A stretch of 64,000 nt of DNA from Atriophallophorus winterbourni (lineage: Eukaryota > Platyhelminthes > Trematoda > Plagiorchiida > Microphallidae), in assembly GCA_013407085.1 (NCBI GenBank), contig JACCGJ010000655.1, positions 62,001-126,000 of the forward strand, given 5' to 3'. The notes beneath the pieces were generated by a model. It searched no databases. It saw only the letters and a list, made by a program, of their open reading frames with translations, and was not told the origin of the DNA. Both the position numbers and the translations under genes were made by a program. This document shows positions 1-11,133 of the stretch, one piece after another. How positions within the stretch are numbered: the stretch's first letter is position 1; every line of letters begins with the position of its first letter.

Positions 1-1
1 A

Positions 2-2356
2 CAAGGGAAACAAACCCTGAATGAGTCGGTTTTACGTGATATATGGTTTCAAAACTTACCTGTAGATTTAAGAAAATCTCTTTCGGTTCTCGAGAAAGAT
101 ATACCTCTACAGAAGCTAGCAGAAACCGCAGACCAAGTTCATTCAGTGTACAGAGCCAAGTCACCATCTACCCTACAAGAAGTCACATTGAAGCCCGTGG
201 TGGAAACTGAAGTACAAGAGCTTAAGCAACAAGTCGCTGAATTGACCTCACAGATTTCAGCCCTAACAAATATGTTCAACAATCGACCATCAAGACTTAG
301 CCGCAGCCGAACGCGCACTTCAAACAGAAGTACATCCCGAGACCGCTACAAACGCGAGCACAGCCTTTGTCATTATCACCGCCGATTCGGCTCAAGGGCA
401 AGAAAGTGCTTGCCATTCTGTAAACTTTACAAACCAGGGAAACATCAACGCCAGGTAATAACAGCGACGACTTCACCTGGCAACAAAATTAGTCGCCGAT
501 TTTATGTCACTGATTGTTTGAATAAATTGCGTTTTCTCATTGATACGGGTGCTGAGATATGTGTAATCCCGCCCGCGCCACAGGAACGCAAGAACAAAAC
601 CTCATTGACATTACAGGCGGCAAACGGTACGCAGATCACCACGTTCGGCCAACGTTCACTAACTTCAATCCTAGGCCTCAGACGTGACTTCCGTTGGATC
701 TTTACCGTTGCAGACGTACAGAGCGCTATATTAGGTGCAGATTTTCTTGCACACTTTAACTTGTCCGTCGATTTTAAGTCCCGTAAACTTATCGACAATC
801 TGACAGAGTTAAAAACGCTAGGAAAACCATGCCGTTCTGCGATACAGTCTATTCGCGTATTACCACCGAATATTCCAGAACAATATAGCAGCTTATTGTC
901 TGAATTCTCAGAAGCTTTCCGCCCAAACTCACCGAATAATGCGATTAAGCACGACGTTAGACACCATATCGAAACACGCGGTCCCCCAGTCTTCACTCGA
1001 CCAAGACGGTTAGCACCAGACAAATTGGCCATTGCTAAACGAGAGTTCGAGCATATGATGGAATTGGACATCATACATCCATCAAAATCATCATGGGCCT
1101 CACCTCTCCACATGGTCGAAAAGAAGCAACATGGTGCATGGCGCCCTTGTGGGGATTATAGAGCACTGAACAAAATTACTGTTCCGGATAGGTATCCATT
1201 ACCACACATTCAAGACTTTGCCTTGGCACTTAAAGAAAAGACCATCTTTTCCAAGCTTGACTTGATGCGTGCCTACAACCAGATAAAAGTGGAACCAGAA
1301 GACGTGCCCAAAACAGCCATAACCACACCATTCGGACGTTTCGAAATCGTTCGAATGCCATTCGGTCTGCGCAACGCAGCACAGACATTTCAACGGTTCA
1401 TGGATCAAGTTTTCTTGGGTCTCGATTTCGTCTTCGTTTACATCGACGACGTACTCATCGCTAATAAATCGCCCACTGAACACGCTGAACATTTACATCT
1501 CGTCTTTTCACAAATGTCGAAGTACGGCATAGTCGTAAACCCCGATACATGCGTATTTGGCGTCGAATTACTGGAAATTCTTGGACATCAAGTTGATTCC
1601 AAAGGTATCAGGCCATTAGAGCAAAAGGTTTCCGCTATAAGAGACTACCCATTACCCGAATCAATACGACAACTCTGTCGTTTCCTTGGTCTTGTGAATT
1701 ACTACCGTCGATTCATTCCTCACTGCGCCGAGCTAGTTCAACCATTGACGGATTTACTCCGCAACAACAAACGCTCGTTAAATATGACGGACTCAGCTAA
1801 AACTGCTTTTGAACGCATTAAAAATGCGCTTAGCGAGGCAACATTGTTGAACCACTTACCGTCCGATCCTGATATTAAACTATTTTTATACACGGATGCG
1901 TCTAACGAAGCGATTGGTGCAACTTTGCAATATAGTCGCAATGGAGAACTGTACCCATTATCGTTTTTCTCAAAGAGACTACAACCAGCTTAGGTTCGCT
2001 ATAGTACGTTTGGCAGAGAATTGCTTGCAATCTATTATTCCATCCGTCATTTCCGCCATTTACTTGAAGGTCGAGAATTCACGGTTTTAACTGATCATAA
2101 ACCGCTCTGTTACGCCATGCTTTCAAACACTGACCGCTATTTGGCTCGAGAAATTCGACAACTGGACTTCATTGCACAGTTTACCATCGACATCCGACAC
2201 GTCTCAGGCCAAGATAACGTTGTCGCCGACGCCCTATCCCGTGGTCACCTTAATGTTATTACCAGCGACGTCCAATCACTAAAAATCGCAGAAGCTCAGC
2301 TTACCACAAATTCGGAAAGCTTCATCGTTGACGCTAACCGAGATCCCAATTCCTGA
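2..2356 (+). pseudogene. Ty3/gypsy (CsRn1-like) Gag-protease-RT-RNase H, broken
   Basis: Gag-Pol part of an LTR retrotransposon whose 5' end lies left of the window. One frame is open from base 2 to a TAG at 1991-1993 and continues in the same frame to 2356. The order seen is the end of the Gag capsid region, a Cys-His knuckle near 360-420 spaced C-x2-H-x9-C-x3-C (the unusual CHCC form of the CsRn1 clade, not CCHC), an aspartic protease core DTGAE at 541-555, RT with YIDD at 1439-1450, and RNase H with TDAS near 1892 and TDHKP near 2091. The TAG falls just after the LQPA motif, inside RNase H. RT and protease catalytic residues look intact, so decay is recent. The family is recognised by motif; the clade assignment is inference. 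Confidence 0.9.
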
Positions 2357-3599
2357 CTCCTCCATGTCTATTACGTGCGATCTATCCACAGGCACCCCTA
2401 GAACTTTTGTACCAGCAACATTACGTCGTGGAATATTCCACCAAATGCACGATCCCTCACATCCTAGCATTTGCGCTACTAGAAAGTTAATCTCTGACCG
2501 TTTCGTATGGCCAAAAAGGAATCACGACATTTCAATTTGATCGCGTTCATGCATTCATTGTCAACGTGCGAAAGGTCACCGTCACACTATCTCACCTTAT
2601 GGTAATTTTACAGCATCAGACGAAAGATTCAGCTATATTCATCTCGATTTAGTTGGACGACTGCCACCCTCACGTAATCATTCTTACATCTTAACATGTG
2701 TTGACAGATTTACGCGATGGCCTGTCGCAAGGGCCTTGAAAGACATTGAAGCAAAGACGGTTGCCAAAGCATTATTCGAATCTTTGATATCACAATTCGG
2801 CGTTCCTTCAGTCATTACAACTGACCGTGGTTCTCAATTCCAATCAGCACTCTTTCGAGAGTTAAACCAACTGATGGGCACCGACGACATTCGCACCACA
2901 GCCTACCATCCTTGCGCGAATGGTCTAGTCGAGCGCTTTCACCGACAATTGAAAGCGGCCCTCATTGCTCACGGGAATACACAAAATTGGTCAGTCTCAT
3001 TACCACTTGTCATGTTAGGATTACAAACAGCAGTGAAAGAAGATTTCGGGTGTTCAACAGCAGAACTAGTTTATGGCACATCACTGCGGTTACCGGGTGA
3101 AATGGTCAGTGGCTCTCGTGAACACGACTTCAGACCAACTAGTCAGTACATCGAAAATCTTAAGCGCCATATGCGGACATTGCGCTATCAACAGCCAAGA
3201 TTATCGCATCGCGATAAGCAAGTGCATGAAGACCTTCAATCATGCGAGTTTGTCTTCGTGATGGTCGACAGTGTAAAGAAGCCCTTGATGCCACCTTACA
3301 GCGGTCCGTACCGAGTACTTGAACGTCATCCTAAATACTTCAAGATAAATAAAAACGGAACTTCTGACAACATTAGCATTGATCGCCTAAAGGTCGCCTA
3401 TGTGCAACCCTCGCCGTCAAGCTCAAACCGAAGCATCCCGCCAAATGCTTCCGACATCCAATCCACCCCTCCCACGCAACCAATGTGTATACCTAGTCCT
3501 TCCCCACAGACTTTACGTTCTTGCTTGAGAAGAACCCAACACGCACGATCTGGCCGTATTGTCACTTGGCCAAAGAAACTCAAGACCTACCTCACTTAA
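2328..3599 (+). pseudogene. Ty3/gypsy integrase, broken
   Basis: Integrase end of the same element, joined to RNase H by a frameshift near 2320-2340 and interrupted by a TGA at 2538-2540, after which the frame stays open to the stop at 3597-3599. The zinc-binding half is seen as His residues near 2445-2460 and CIHC near 2548. The core has HLDLVG near 2640, TTDRG near 2818 and NGLVERFHRQL near 2920, giving the D, D and E of the DDE triad. A C-terminal GPYRV motif near 3303 fits the usual gypsy integrase tail. Only the stop and the frameshift break the polyprotein. Confidence 0.88.
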
Positions 3600-3634
3600 A
3601 ATTTTTCGAGCGTTTCCATTTTTTCCAAAGCTCT

Positions 3635-3914
3635 AGGGGGGAGATGTGTCGAGTTTGTACAAATCTATTTTTACTTAACACAATACACTTCTGTTGTGTG
3701 CATTACCCGCGTTCTTCGTTGATCTGGGCTTTTGGGAATTCCGTCTCGGGAACGTAACATTTCGAGTAGAAATATTGAAGTCATTACAAGAACAAGGAAT
3801 TACCAAAGGAGGATTGCGGATTATATGTACGTGGATCTAAGGAACTGTTCGTGAGTCAGATTGCTTATTTTGGTATTGCGAGTTTTGTATAATAACTTTA
3901 CTGGTCCACTACAA
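3635..3914 (+). mobile_element. Polypurine tract and 3' LTR of gypsy element 1
   Basis: A purine run AGGGGGGAGA (3635-3644) lies 36 bp after the integrase stop and is followed by TG at 3645, the expected start of a 3' LTR. The right end is placed at the CTGGTCCACTACAA block (3901-3914), which resembles the TCTGGTCTACTACAA end of the LTR of the second gypsy element at 12305-12319. The 5' LTR lies outside the window, so the length of about 270 bp cannot be confirmed. Confidence 0.6.
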
Positions 3915-3924
3915 GTGGCTATAC

Positions 3925-3980
3925 TGTGTAACACCGCTTGTTTTGCCTCATCAAAAAGTTGACCTTGACAAAATTAGTTC
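3925..3980 (+). mobile_element. Orphan LTR fragment of the second gypsy type
   Basis: About 56 bp match the first bases of the 3' LTR at 12136 (TGTGTAACACCGCTTG here, TGTGCAACACCGCTTG there) through the shared block ACCTTGACAAAATTA. It begins at TG, ten bases after the end of LTR 1, and is cut off by the (TTCAG)n tail of the LINE that follows. Confidence 0.65.
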
Positions 3981-4130
3981 AAGTTCAAGTTCAGTTCAGT
4001 TCAGTTTGCACAGGGCTGAAGGTGTCTAAAAGCCAATCACGCGCCCAGATTTCCTTCGACGGTATGCGGTTGAGCACCCGGCAGTTCAATATCGAGTATA
4101 CAGTTCGTACTTTTCACACCTTCTTGTTTC
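3981..4130 (-). repeat. (TTCAG)n tail and 3' UTR of minus-strand LINE A
   Basis: A run of AGTTCAGTTCAG followed by TTTGCACAGG, a stretch on the GCCAATC/CCAGATTTC theme and GGTATGC. The same block stands at 58753-58880 and 60058-60180, each time at the low-coordinate side of a minus-strand LINE. I read it as the 3' UTR plus a short pentanucleotide tail of one CR1/Jockey-like family. Tail-by-repeat 3' ends are known for CR1-like LINEs. Confidence 0.55.
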
Positions 4131-4228
4131 CGAATATCTGGAAAGTAAGGTAGGGTTTCTCCTCACCAGCACGGTGAGAGGTCAGCTATTCAGGAAATAA
4201 TGCAATAATATGCGTAAACAATGTGTGG

Positions 4229-4335
4229 TGTATGAAATCACTAGCCTAGTTGAGGTGAAGTGAAACACAGTCATAGACTGCATGTGGGCTAATTTACTGT
4301 CAGGTTGTCCAAGCCTAGACAGATATGATAAAAAT
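4229..4335 (-). repeat. Family S (SINE-like) copy, diverged
   Basis: Minus-strand copy: reading plus, it holds GAAATCAC-AGCCTA, ACAGTCATAGACTGCATGTGGGC, ACTGTCAGGTTGTCC and AGCCTAGACAGATATG, the landmarks of family S (best full copies 41212-41440 and 46483-46712). Confidence 0.6.
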
Positions 4336-4375
4336 GTAAAAATACGTTTTTTTGTTTTTTTATAAAGTTTTTTTA

Positions 4376-6224
4376 TTAGACAATATGCGGAAATATGATA
4401 GACCATTTAACGTCTAATTCCCTTTTAAAGCTCAACACATTTGGGAGGCTTACTAAACAATCTGGGAGCTTGTTCCAGAAGTTGACCACACGGTTGCTGA
4501 AAAAGTGCTCACGTAACAGCAACCTGGGCCTACTCTTAATAAGTTTCATGGAATTACCCCTTGTAGCTGCTTTAGGTGCAAGTTTAAGGATTTCAGTAAT
4601 ATTATCACCCGTAAGACCCTTTACAATCTTGAAGGCTTCTATTAGGTCACCCCGCAGCCGCCGTCTGTTTAGTGAGAACAAACCGAGGTCCTTGAGTCTA
4701 GCCTCATTGGTTTTACCTGTCTGACCCTCAACCATCCTAGTGGCAAGGCGCTGGACCCTTTCGAGACATGCTATATCCTTTTTTACGTACGGTGCCCAGG
4801 ATTGAAAGCAGTATTCCAAGTGAGGCCGCGCGACTACTTTGTATAAGGGAATAAAGATTGAAGGTTTTCGGCAAGATAACGCTGAGCGAAGTCTGAACAA
4901 TTCTCTGCGAGCCTTGTTTGCAGCTTCGGCACATTGAGCAGCCCATTTAAAATCGTCTGTTATAGTAATGCCAAGATCCTTCACTTTCTGAGCAGCCGCT
5001 ATTCTGATAGTTCCTCCACCAACTTCTAGTTGGGTTGTCGCTAAATCAGTCGTCAGAAGACAGCTCTTCCCCAGGTTTAGTGGCAAGTCCCAGGTCTTTG
5101 TCCACTCGATTACTTTTTCTAAATCAGAGATAAGCGTATCTCTACTGTCGGTTCCTAGGATCTTAACAGCATCAGCAAACAGGAAGCAGCGTGAACTCAA
5201 GCACGCTGCCAGGTCGTTTACAAAAATAAGAAAAAGTAATGGACCAAGCACCGAGCCTTGAGGCACTCCACTGAGAATCAGTGATTCCTGCGAGCACTCC
5301 CCTGCAATTCTAACATAGTGCGATTAGTTAAGAAGCTGTCTAACCATCGATGTAGGTCACCTGTGACGCCACACATACGTCGTTTGTGCAGAAGGTACAT
5401 ATGGTTCACTGAGTCGAATGCCTTTTGAAAATCAAGATAGCAGACTTCGACTACTCTCCCTTCATCGAGGCGTAAAGTTACTTCGTCCAGAAAGCTTAGA
5501 AGATTGGTTGGGCAGGACCGTCCTTTCCAGAATCCGTGCTGGGCATCGGATAGTAAGGAATTGGCTACCAAATGTTTACATACCTGGTGCCGAATGATTT
5601 TTTCCAAGCACTTGTAAAGAATGCTTGTCAGGCTTACTGGCCTGTAGTTGCGTACATCCGAAATGGGACCCTTTTTTATATGGCTATTACCGCCGCTCGT
5701 TTCCAATCATCCGGTTGTATACCCTGGAGTAAGGTAGCTTCGAAAAGATTTCTAATTGCAATGCTAACTATATTCGCGAGCGGTTGTAGAATAGCCCGAT
5801 GTATACCGTCGGGGCCAGCTGACTTAGTTTTATCTAGCTGCGACAGAACTGTGGTGACCATTAACTGATTAACCTCCACCGAGCTAAAGGGAGGTGCTCT
5901 GCACTCGTGAGTTTCTAAACAGTTACCTGAATCGCGCCGATAAACACTGCAGAAGAATGAATGCAACGCATCGGCGTTTTCCGGTGCAGTCAAAGCCGTA
6001 TTGCCATCGTCCAGCACTAACGTACCTATTTCTTCTCTTAATGATCGCTTGGACTGAACATAGCCATAAAAAGCTTTCAAGTTAATCTTTGCTTTTTTGG
6101 CAAGTCGGGATTCGAAGTCCCTTTTAGCTTTCCTTTGCAGCGCAACAGCTGAGTTTCTGATCTGTATGTACTGCAGTCTAGATCTGAGTTCCACAGAATT
6201 TGTAAGCTTTCCATCTACGGTCAC
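4376..6224 (-). pseudogene. LINE A (CR1/Jockey-like) reverse transcriptase, broken
   Basis: Minus-strand RT of a non-LTR retrotransposon in three overlapping frames (6224-5676, 5706-5278, 5266-4376). Seen in order: a thumb-proximal NYRPVSLTS, AQHGF, QKAFDSVNH, PQGSVLGPLLF, then the catalytic box, then YKVV-RPHLEYC and a VNFWNKLPD tail typical of CR1/Jockey-like elements. The FADD box reads FADA (near 5185), so the second catalytic aspartate is lost. Breaks fall near 5690 and 5270. It is a dead copy. Its 3' tail is the TTCAG run at 3981. Confidence 0.88.
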
Positions 6225-6600
6225 GACGTCTTATAGCCTTGCGAATAAACGCGCTCCACCAGGGTGGTTTTCCTCGCGTTCTCACTGGTTGTAGAGGAGC
6301 AAAATTATCCTGTAGTTGTAAAAGGTGCCCTTTTATAATATTCCACCTGATTTCTACACTAGGTTTTAATTCGTCTGGTTCATAACTTAGATTCATTGCT
6401 TGAGTTTGTAGTTGGACGAAATCCATTCGATCAAAGTTGCGAAACATCTTTGCTTGGGGACTAGGATACACTTAAGTCCAGTCAAGAAGAATTACAGTGC
6501 GGTCGCTCTTGCCTAGTGGCGAAAGGTATTTGATTCCATAAATATCTCTTTCATGAGACGATAGAACCAAATCTAAAGTGGACGAAGTATGTCCTGTAAT
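6178..6600 (-). pseudogene. LINE A endonuclease end and EN-RT linker
   Basis: Minus-strand frames give the end of an APE endonuclease (LVLSSHERDIYG, GKSD near 6590-6480) and then the linker with PPWWSAFIRKAIRRRDRRW (6270-6215). The stretch continues into the RT frames to the left. The part right of 6211 is duplicated in inverted orientation at 14255-14661; the same endonuclease end also occurs at 58905-59045. Confidence 0.75.
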
Positions 6601-6713
6601 AAACCTTGTGACAATATCGTTATTTGAAAAGTAAATTCTCAAGAAAAAAGTTATGTCACTTTAAAAAATTTTATAGCTAAAAATATTAAAAGCCTTTTAT
6701 GCCGTATAAGTAT

Positions 6714-7010
6714 CAATTATCTATAGTTGTATTAATAATAAATAGCTTACCTAATTTTTCCGGAGATAAAAAGGAGTTGAGTTGCTTTTTGAATTCAGTT
6801 TGTGAAGTGCTCACACTTATATTATTGGGAAGTAAATTTCATAAAAGAGAATATTTATAAATAAAGAAATCTTTTCGTATACGATTGTGAATTTTCGGTA
6901 TATATATTTTGTTTTTGTGTCGAAGATTAAATACTTCAGCGTTTTTGAAATCTAATTGTAAATCAATGTCGATCATATCTTTTTTCAATATTCTGTAAAA
7001 GAGTATAAGA
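6714..7010 (-). pseudogene. AT-rich LINE F RT C-terminus (left copy)
   Basis: Inverted copy of 13863-14159 (described there). On the minus strand it encodes the last part of a non-LTR RT with an in-frame TGA at 6841-6839 where a Trp is usual. Confidence 0.65.
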
Positions 7011-7158
7011 TTTTAAACAAGGAGCGCTTGTATGCCACTGTTGGATAAGGCTGGTACGACCAACCTGTTCAAAGCATGTGTCCAAACACATGTTAAATGG
7101 GGTTAAACCCATAACGATGAAACAAAATATTCATTTGCATGCTTTTCCGTCATTCACA

Positions 7159-7200
7159 CCCCACGACCGGTTTCGTGCTGTTTGCACTCATCAGGTAGGG
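7159..7200 (-). ncRNA. Hammerhead ribozyme, type I fold
   Basis: On the minus strand: CCCTAC, core CTGATGA, stem II GTGC-AAACA-GCAC, core GAAA, palindromic stem III ACCGGT, cleavage triplet GTC, then GTGGGG. CCCUAC pairs with GUGGGG as stem I (one U-G pair). All invariant hammerhead bases are present. It shares the variant upstream base T (ACTTTCCCTAC) with the copy at 13672, as expected for an inverted duplicate. Confidence 0.85.
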
Positions 7201-7310
7201 AAAGTAAGATCAGGATCCGCATGCGCTTGAAACAGTGGAAGAATGGTAAACAAGGAGCGCTTGTATGCCACTGTTGGATAAGGCTGGTACGAACAACCTG
7301 TTCAAAACTT

Positions 7311-7376
7311 TCCATCTCCTGTGCATTTTCTCCAACGTTCTTGGGGATATTATTGTAGTAATCTGGTCTACTACAA
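7311..7376 (+). mobile_element. 5' LTR remnant of gypsy element 2
   Basis: Sixty-odd bases ending CTGGTCTACTACAA match the 3' end of the 3' LTR at 12255-12319 (TTCTCCAA-TTCTTGGGG and the following block). The first two thirds of the LTR are missing; the left neighbour is directly the hammerhead repeat unit. Confidence 0.75.
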
Positions 7377-7378
7377 AT

Positions 7379-7396
7379 TGGTGAGCCCGACATACA
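7379..7396 (+). promoter_or_regulatory. Primer binding site, tRNA-Trp-like
   Basis: TGGTGAGCCCGACATAC starts two bases after the LTR end. TGG plus GA-CCCGAC is the pattern complementary to the 3' end of tRNA-Trp known for CsRn1-type elements. Confidence 0.65.
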
Positions 7397-7521
7397 CGCA
7401 TTCTTCGTGTATCTTTTCCGGTACGTCAAAATGTTTCCGCTTCACATCTGAGTTTTCAGGTAAATTTTTGTTTACCTCGTTTAATCGTGCATTTTATTTG
7501 CATCAATTGCTCCTGTTTATC

Positions 7522-8346
7522 ATGAGTGATTATAAACGCGTTATTTTGGTTTCGACGGTCATCACAATACCCAGTTCTATTTCCCAGGACCCTGAGTATT
7601 GGTTTCATTTTTTAGAAACTGAATTTAGTTCTAAAAATATCATTGATGACTACGCCATGTTTTCACAATTAACGCAGAAACTCCCCGCAGATGTGTTATT
7701 ACAGGTACGCGACGCAGTCCTGACTGCACCCATAGGTGACCGCTACCGTATCGTCAAACAAGCCGTGATTTCTCGCACGGTTCCTTCTGAACGATCTAGG
7801 CTACAGCAGCTGTTTGGCAACTTAGAAATTGCCAACAAAAAGCCATCTACCATATTAATGGAGATGCGCCACCTGCTCGGGTCATCGCACATGGACGAGT
7901 CCTTACTAAAGGAACTATGGCTCCAGCGTTTACCTCAGTGCGTGCAACCCATCTTGGTTGCTGCGAAAAGCACTCCGTTATCTGAGCTTTCGGAAATGGC
8001 GGACAACATCGCTGAATGTATTCGTCCGTATCCAGATGCCCATGTTTCTACAGTAACCGCAGGACTATCACGCACACAGGGTACTCCAGCGAAAGGCAGT
8101 AATACGGATCTACTGTCTGAGGTTGCAATGAGGTTCGAAACCTCACACTCAACAGTAAGTCACGATCACGTACCCCATCCCGCCAACGCTCGAGTAGTCA
8201 CACTCGATCACCCGTTTGCTGGATCCGTCGGAAGTACCGCTATAATGCGCGGCGTTGCATTAAACCTTGCGCTTATCGCACATCGCGAGCGAAATACTCG
8301 GTCCGGCCCCCAACGACGACTAATGTCTTGGGCACGAAGAGTTTAA
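7522..8346 (+). pseudogene. Gypsy element 2 Gag, frameshifted
   Basis: Gag start chosen at ATG 7522 (MSDYKR), about 140 bp after the primer site; the frame is open upstream but lies over the leader. The capsid-like part has PEYWFHFLE and EFSSKN near the start, then KLPADVL, the usual layout of CsRn1-type Gag. The frame is lost near 8150. The zinc knuckle is in the Pol frame at 8217-8270 as C-W-I-R ... C-I-K-P-C, so the expected His is Arg. Gag is therefore non-functional twice over. Confidence 0.8.
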
Positions 8347-9353
8347 GTCGTATCTTCTTTATAAAGGATAAATCCACTGGACAACGTTTTCTGGTAGACA
8401 CTGGTGCCGAAATCAGTGTACTGCCGATAGACACTCGCGAAACGCCCAATCCGATGAGCCAACAATTAAAGGCAGCTAACGGATCCCTTATAACAACCTA
8501 CGGTCAACGCTCCTTGACCCTTAATTTAGGTTTACGTCGTGAATTCCGCTGGATTTTTACAATCGCTGCGGTTCCATTTGCGATCATGGGCGTTGAATTC
8601 TTGCACTCGTTCGACATTCTTGTCGATTCTCGCCGCTCGCAGCTGATAGATGGGACTACTCGTCTTAAAGCTCTTGGTACCCCGAGCAGAGATGCAATGA
8701 TTTCCCCTGTGTTACATTTTGGCGAAGTTGAACCATGCTATGCCACTTTGTTCCCGAAATATCGTAAATTATTCCAATCATCATCGACTGCACTACCGGC
8801 GGTTACTACACCAGTAGAGCACCCAATCGCCACCAGTGGTCCTCCAGTATACGGAAGACCGAGGCGATTACCGCCAGGGAAGTTGCAGATTGCACGCAAA
8901 GAATTCCAGCACATGCTGCAATTAGGTATTGTACGGCCATCTAGTAGCCCTTGGCCATCTCCTCTGCACATGGCACCCAAGAAAAACCCAAACGATTGGC
9001 GCCCGTGTGGTGATTACCGCAGGTTAAATAAAGCGACGGTACCCGATAGGTACCCGATTCCGCATATTCAAGACCTGGCTGCCAATATCCATGGGTGTAC
9101 CATTTTTAGCAAGGTAGACCTGGTTCGAGCGTATAACCAAATACCGGTCGCGGAAGCGGACATCCCAAAGACGGCAGTTACCACACCGTTCGGACTTTAC
9201 GAACTTGTCCGTATGCAGTTTGGTTTATGTAATGCCGCTCAAACCTTCCAGCGATTTATGGACCAGGTTAGCAGGGGTCTGGATTGCGCTTACGTATATC
9301 TCGTCGATGTACTGATTGCTAGCGCATCCAAGAGGACCACATTCGCCACCTAA
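8217..9353 (+). pseudogene. Gypsy element 2 protease and RT, dead
   Basis: Protease core DTGAEIS at about 8398-8418, then [12 protein letters not shown] near 9000, [14 protein letters not shown] near 9100, TPFGLYE near 9185. The catalytic box reads YLVD (9296-9307) instead of YIDD, removing the first catalytic aspartate. The frame ends at 9351-9353. Homologous over its length to element 1 but clearly older. Confidence 0.88.
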
Positions 9354-9735
9354 TGGCACTTTTTGATCGTTTGTCTAGTCATGGGATAACGATCAATGCG
9401 TCTAAGTGCATTTTTGGCCAGACTCAGATCGATTTCCTGGGTCATAAACTTCAGCTTCGGGTATTTGGCCACTGGATGAAAACACTGACGCCATTCTTGA
9501 CTTCCCAGAGCCAACAACATTTAAGGAGCTCAGGCGTTTTCTGGGACTGGTAAACTTTTACCGCAGATTCATCCCACAGTGCGCACGAATCTCCCAGCCC
9601 TTAAGTGATTTGCTCCGTGGTAGTGCGAAGACATTACTACTAACGGAAGAAGCCAAATCGGTTTTCACTTTGTTAAAATCACACATAACAAACATCAAAT
9701 GACGTAGCCACTATAGGCCCGACGCCCCGCTGTCA
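9353..9735 (+). pseudogene. Gypsy element 2 RT connection domain, frameshifted
   Basis: Frames change near 9350 and 9510-9530. IDFLGHKL (about 9428) and LRRFLGLVNFYRRFIP (about 9525-9575, next frame) identify the RT end. A stop occurs near 9700 before RNase H. Confidence 0.75.
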
Positions 9736-11133
9736 TTGTTTACGGACGCATCTGCGAAAACAGTGGAAGCGGTGATTCAACAATACGTTGACAGGTCATG
9801 GTTTCCTATATCGTTCTTCTCTAAGCGGCTCCATCCCGCAGAGACCCGATATAGCACGTTCGGTAGAGAACTTTTGGCTATCTACCTCGGAATTAAACAT
9901 TTCCGCCATTTCCTGGAGGGCAGACAGTTCGCAGTGTTTACTGATCATAAGCCCCTCATCCACTCGCTCAGCAAGTCATCAGAGCGATATTCTCCCAGAG
10001 AGACGCGGCACCTGGATTTTGTCAGTCAATTCACGACTGACATACAGCATATCGCAGGTGCCAAAAACCCGGTCGCGGATGCACTCTCTCGAATAAATGT
10101 AGTAGAGTTGCCTTCCTCCATTGACCTCAGCGAGATCGCCGCAGCGCAAGCTGCTGACACTGAAACAGCACAGCTCAGGGACTCCACTTCCCTTGACATT
10201 AGACTTTTACCCTTGCCTGACGGCTCGGGCGATATCCTGTGCGACGTTTCACAAACCACACCCCGACCACTGATTTCACCTGCATTCAGGCGGCGCGTTT
10301 TTGAGGGATTACACAATCTCTGCCACCCTGGCATTCGTGCCAATGTTAAAATGATAACGGCTCGATTTATTTGGCCAAAAGCTAGTAAGGATATTCGAAG
10401 TTGGGCCAAAACGTGTCGTGAATGCCAGCTCACGAAAATCCATCGACACACCAAGAGTCCATTAGGAACTTTTGTCGAACCGGATGAGCGCTTCTCACAC
10501 ATACACGTAGACTTAGTCGGCCCATTGCCCCCTTCACGTGGCCACATATATATCCTCACGATAATCGACCGTTTCACCAGGTGGCCTGAGGCCATCCCAC
10601 TTCACAACTGCTCTTCCGAGACAGTTGCACATGCCTTTTTCGAGCGTTGGATGGCACAGTTCGGTTGTCCGGGTATTGTCACTACGGACCGAGGTTCCCA
10701 TTTCGATGGTGCCTTCAGTAAATTGCTAACTACTCTGGGTTGCCAGCATCACCGAACTACAGCTTACCACCCCGCGGCGATTGGGATGGTCGAAAGGTTG
10801 CACAGGCAGCTCAAGGCGGCATTGATGGCGCATGGAGGTATTGACTGGACCGAAGTCCTACCGATCGTCCTCCTAGGTTTGAGGTCAACCTTTAAAACCC
10901 CTTTACAGGCTACCATAGCCGAATTGACATACGGTCGCGCCATCGCTCTACCTGGCGAGTATGTCGCCCAAAACACAAACAATCACCTTTCGCCTACGGC
11001 GATTACGTGGCGCGCTTGCGCCATTACATGGGTCGGTTTCGCCCATCACCCCCGCGGCTTCAGGCCAAATCATCACATGTCCCAAAGGAGTTGGCTAATT
11101 GTCCACATGTTTTTCTCCGGAATGACATGGTGA
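9736..11133 (+). pseudogene. Gypsy element 2 RNase H and integrase
   Basis: Long open frame. RNase H: LFTDAS (9735), FTDHKPL (9938), ADALSR (10075). Integrase zinc domain: H-x3-H at about 10315-10330 and CRECQLTK at 10417. Core: HVDLVGPLP (10505), TTDRGSHFDG (10684), GMVERLHRQLKA (10785), so all three acidic residues remain; the Asn before GMVER is Ile. The frame runs out of register near 11000. Confidence 0.88.

Larger units (their letters stand above)
6211..7306 (+). repeat. Left arm of 1,096-bp inverted duplication
   Basis: Every landmark tested maps to the reverse complement at 13566-14661 with coordinates summing to 20872: CCATCTACGG at 6211 against 14661, a TCA at 6839-6841 against TGA at 14031-14033, CCTGTTCAAA at 7297 against 13575. 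So there is no net indel across the arm, and only scattered mismatches were noticed. The arm holds a LINE A linker, an AT-rich LINE 3' end and one hammerhead unit. Similarity stops at 7306, where the gypsy element begins. Confidence 0.85.

Noticed and set aside
502..1113. 203-codon minus frame opposite gypsy Pol
   Set aside because: Shadow of the protease-RT frame; no motif of its own.
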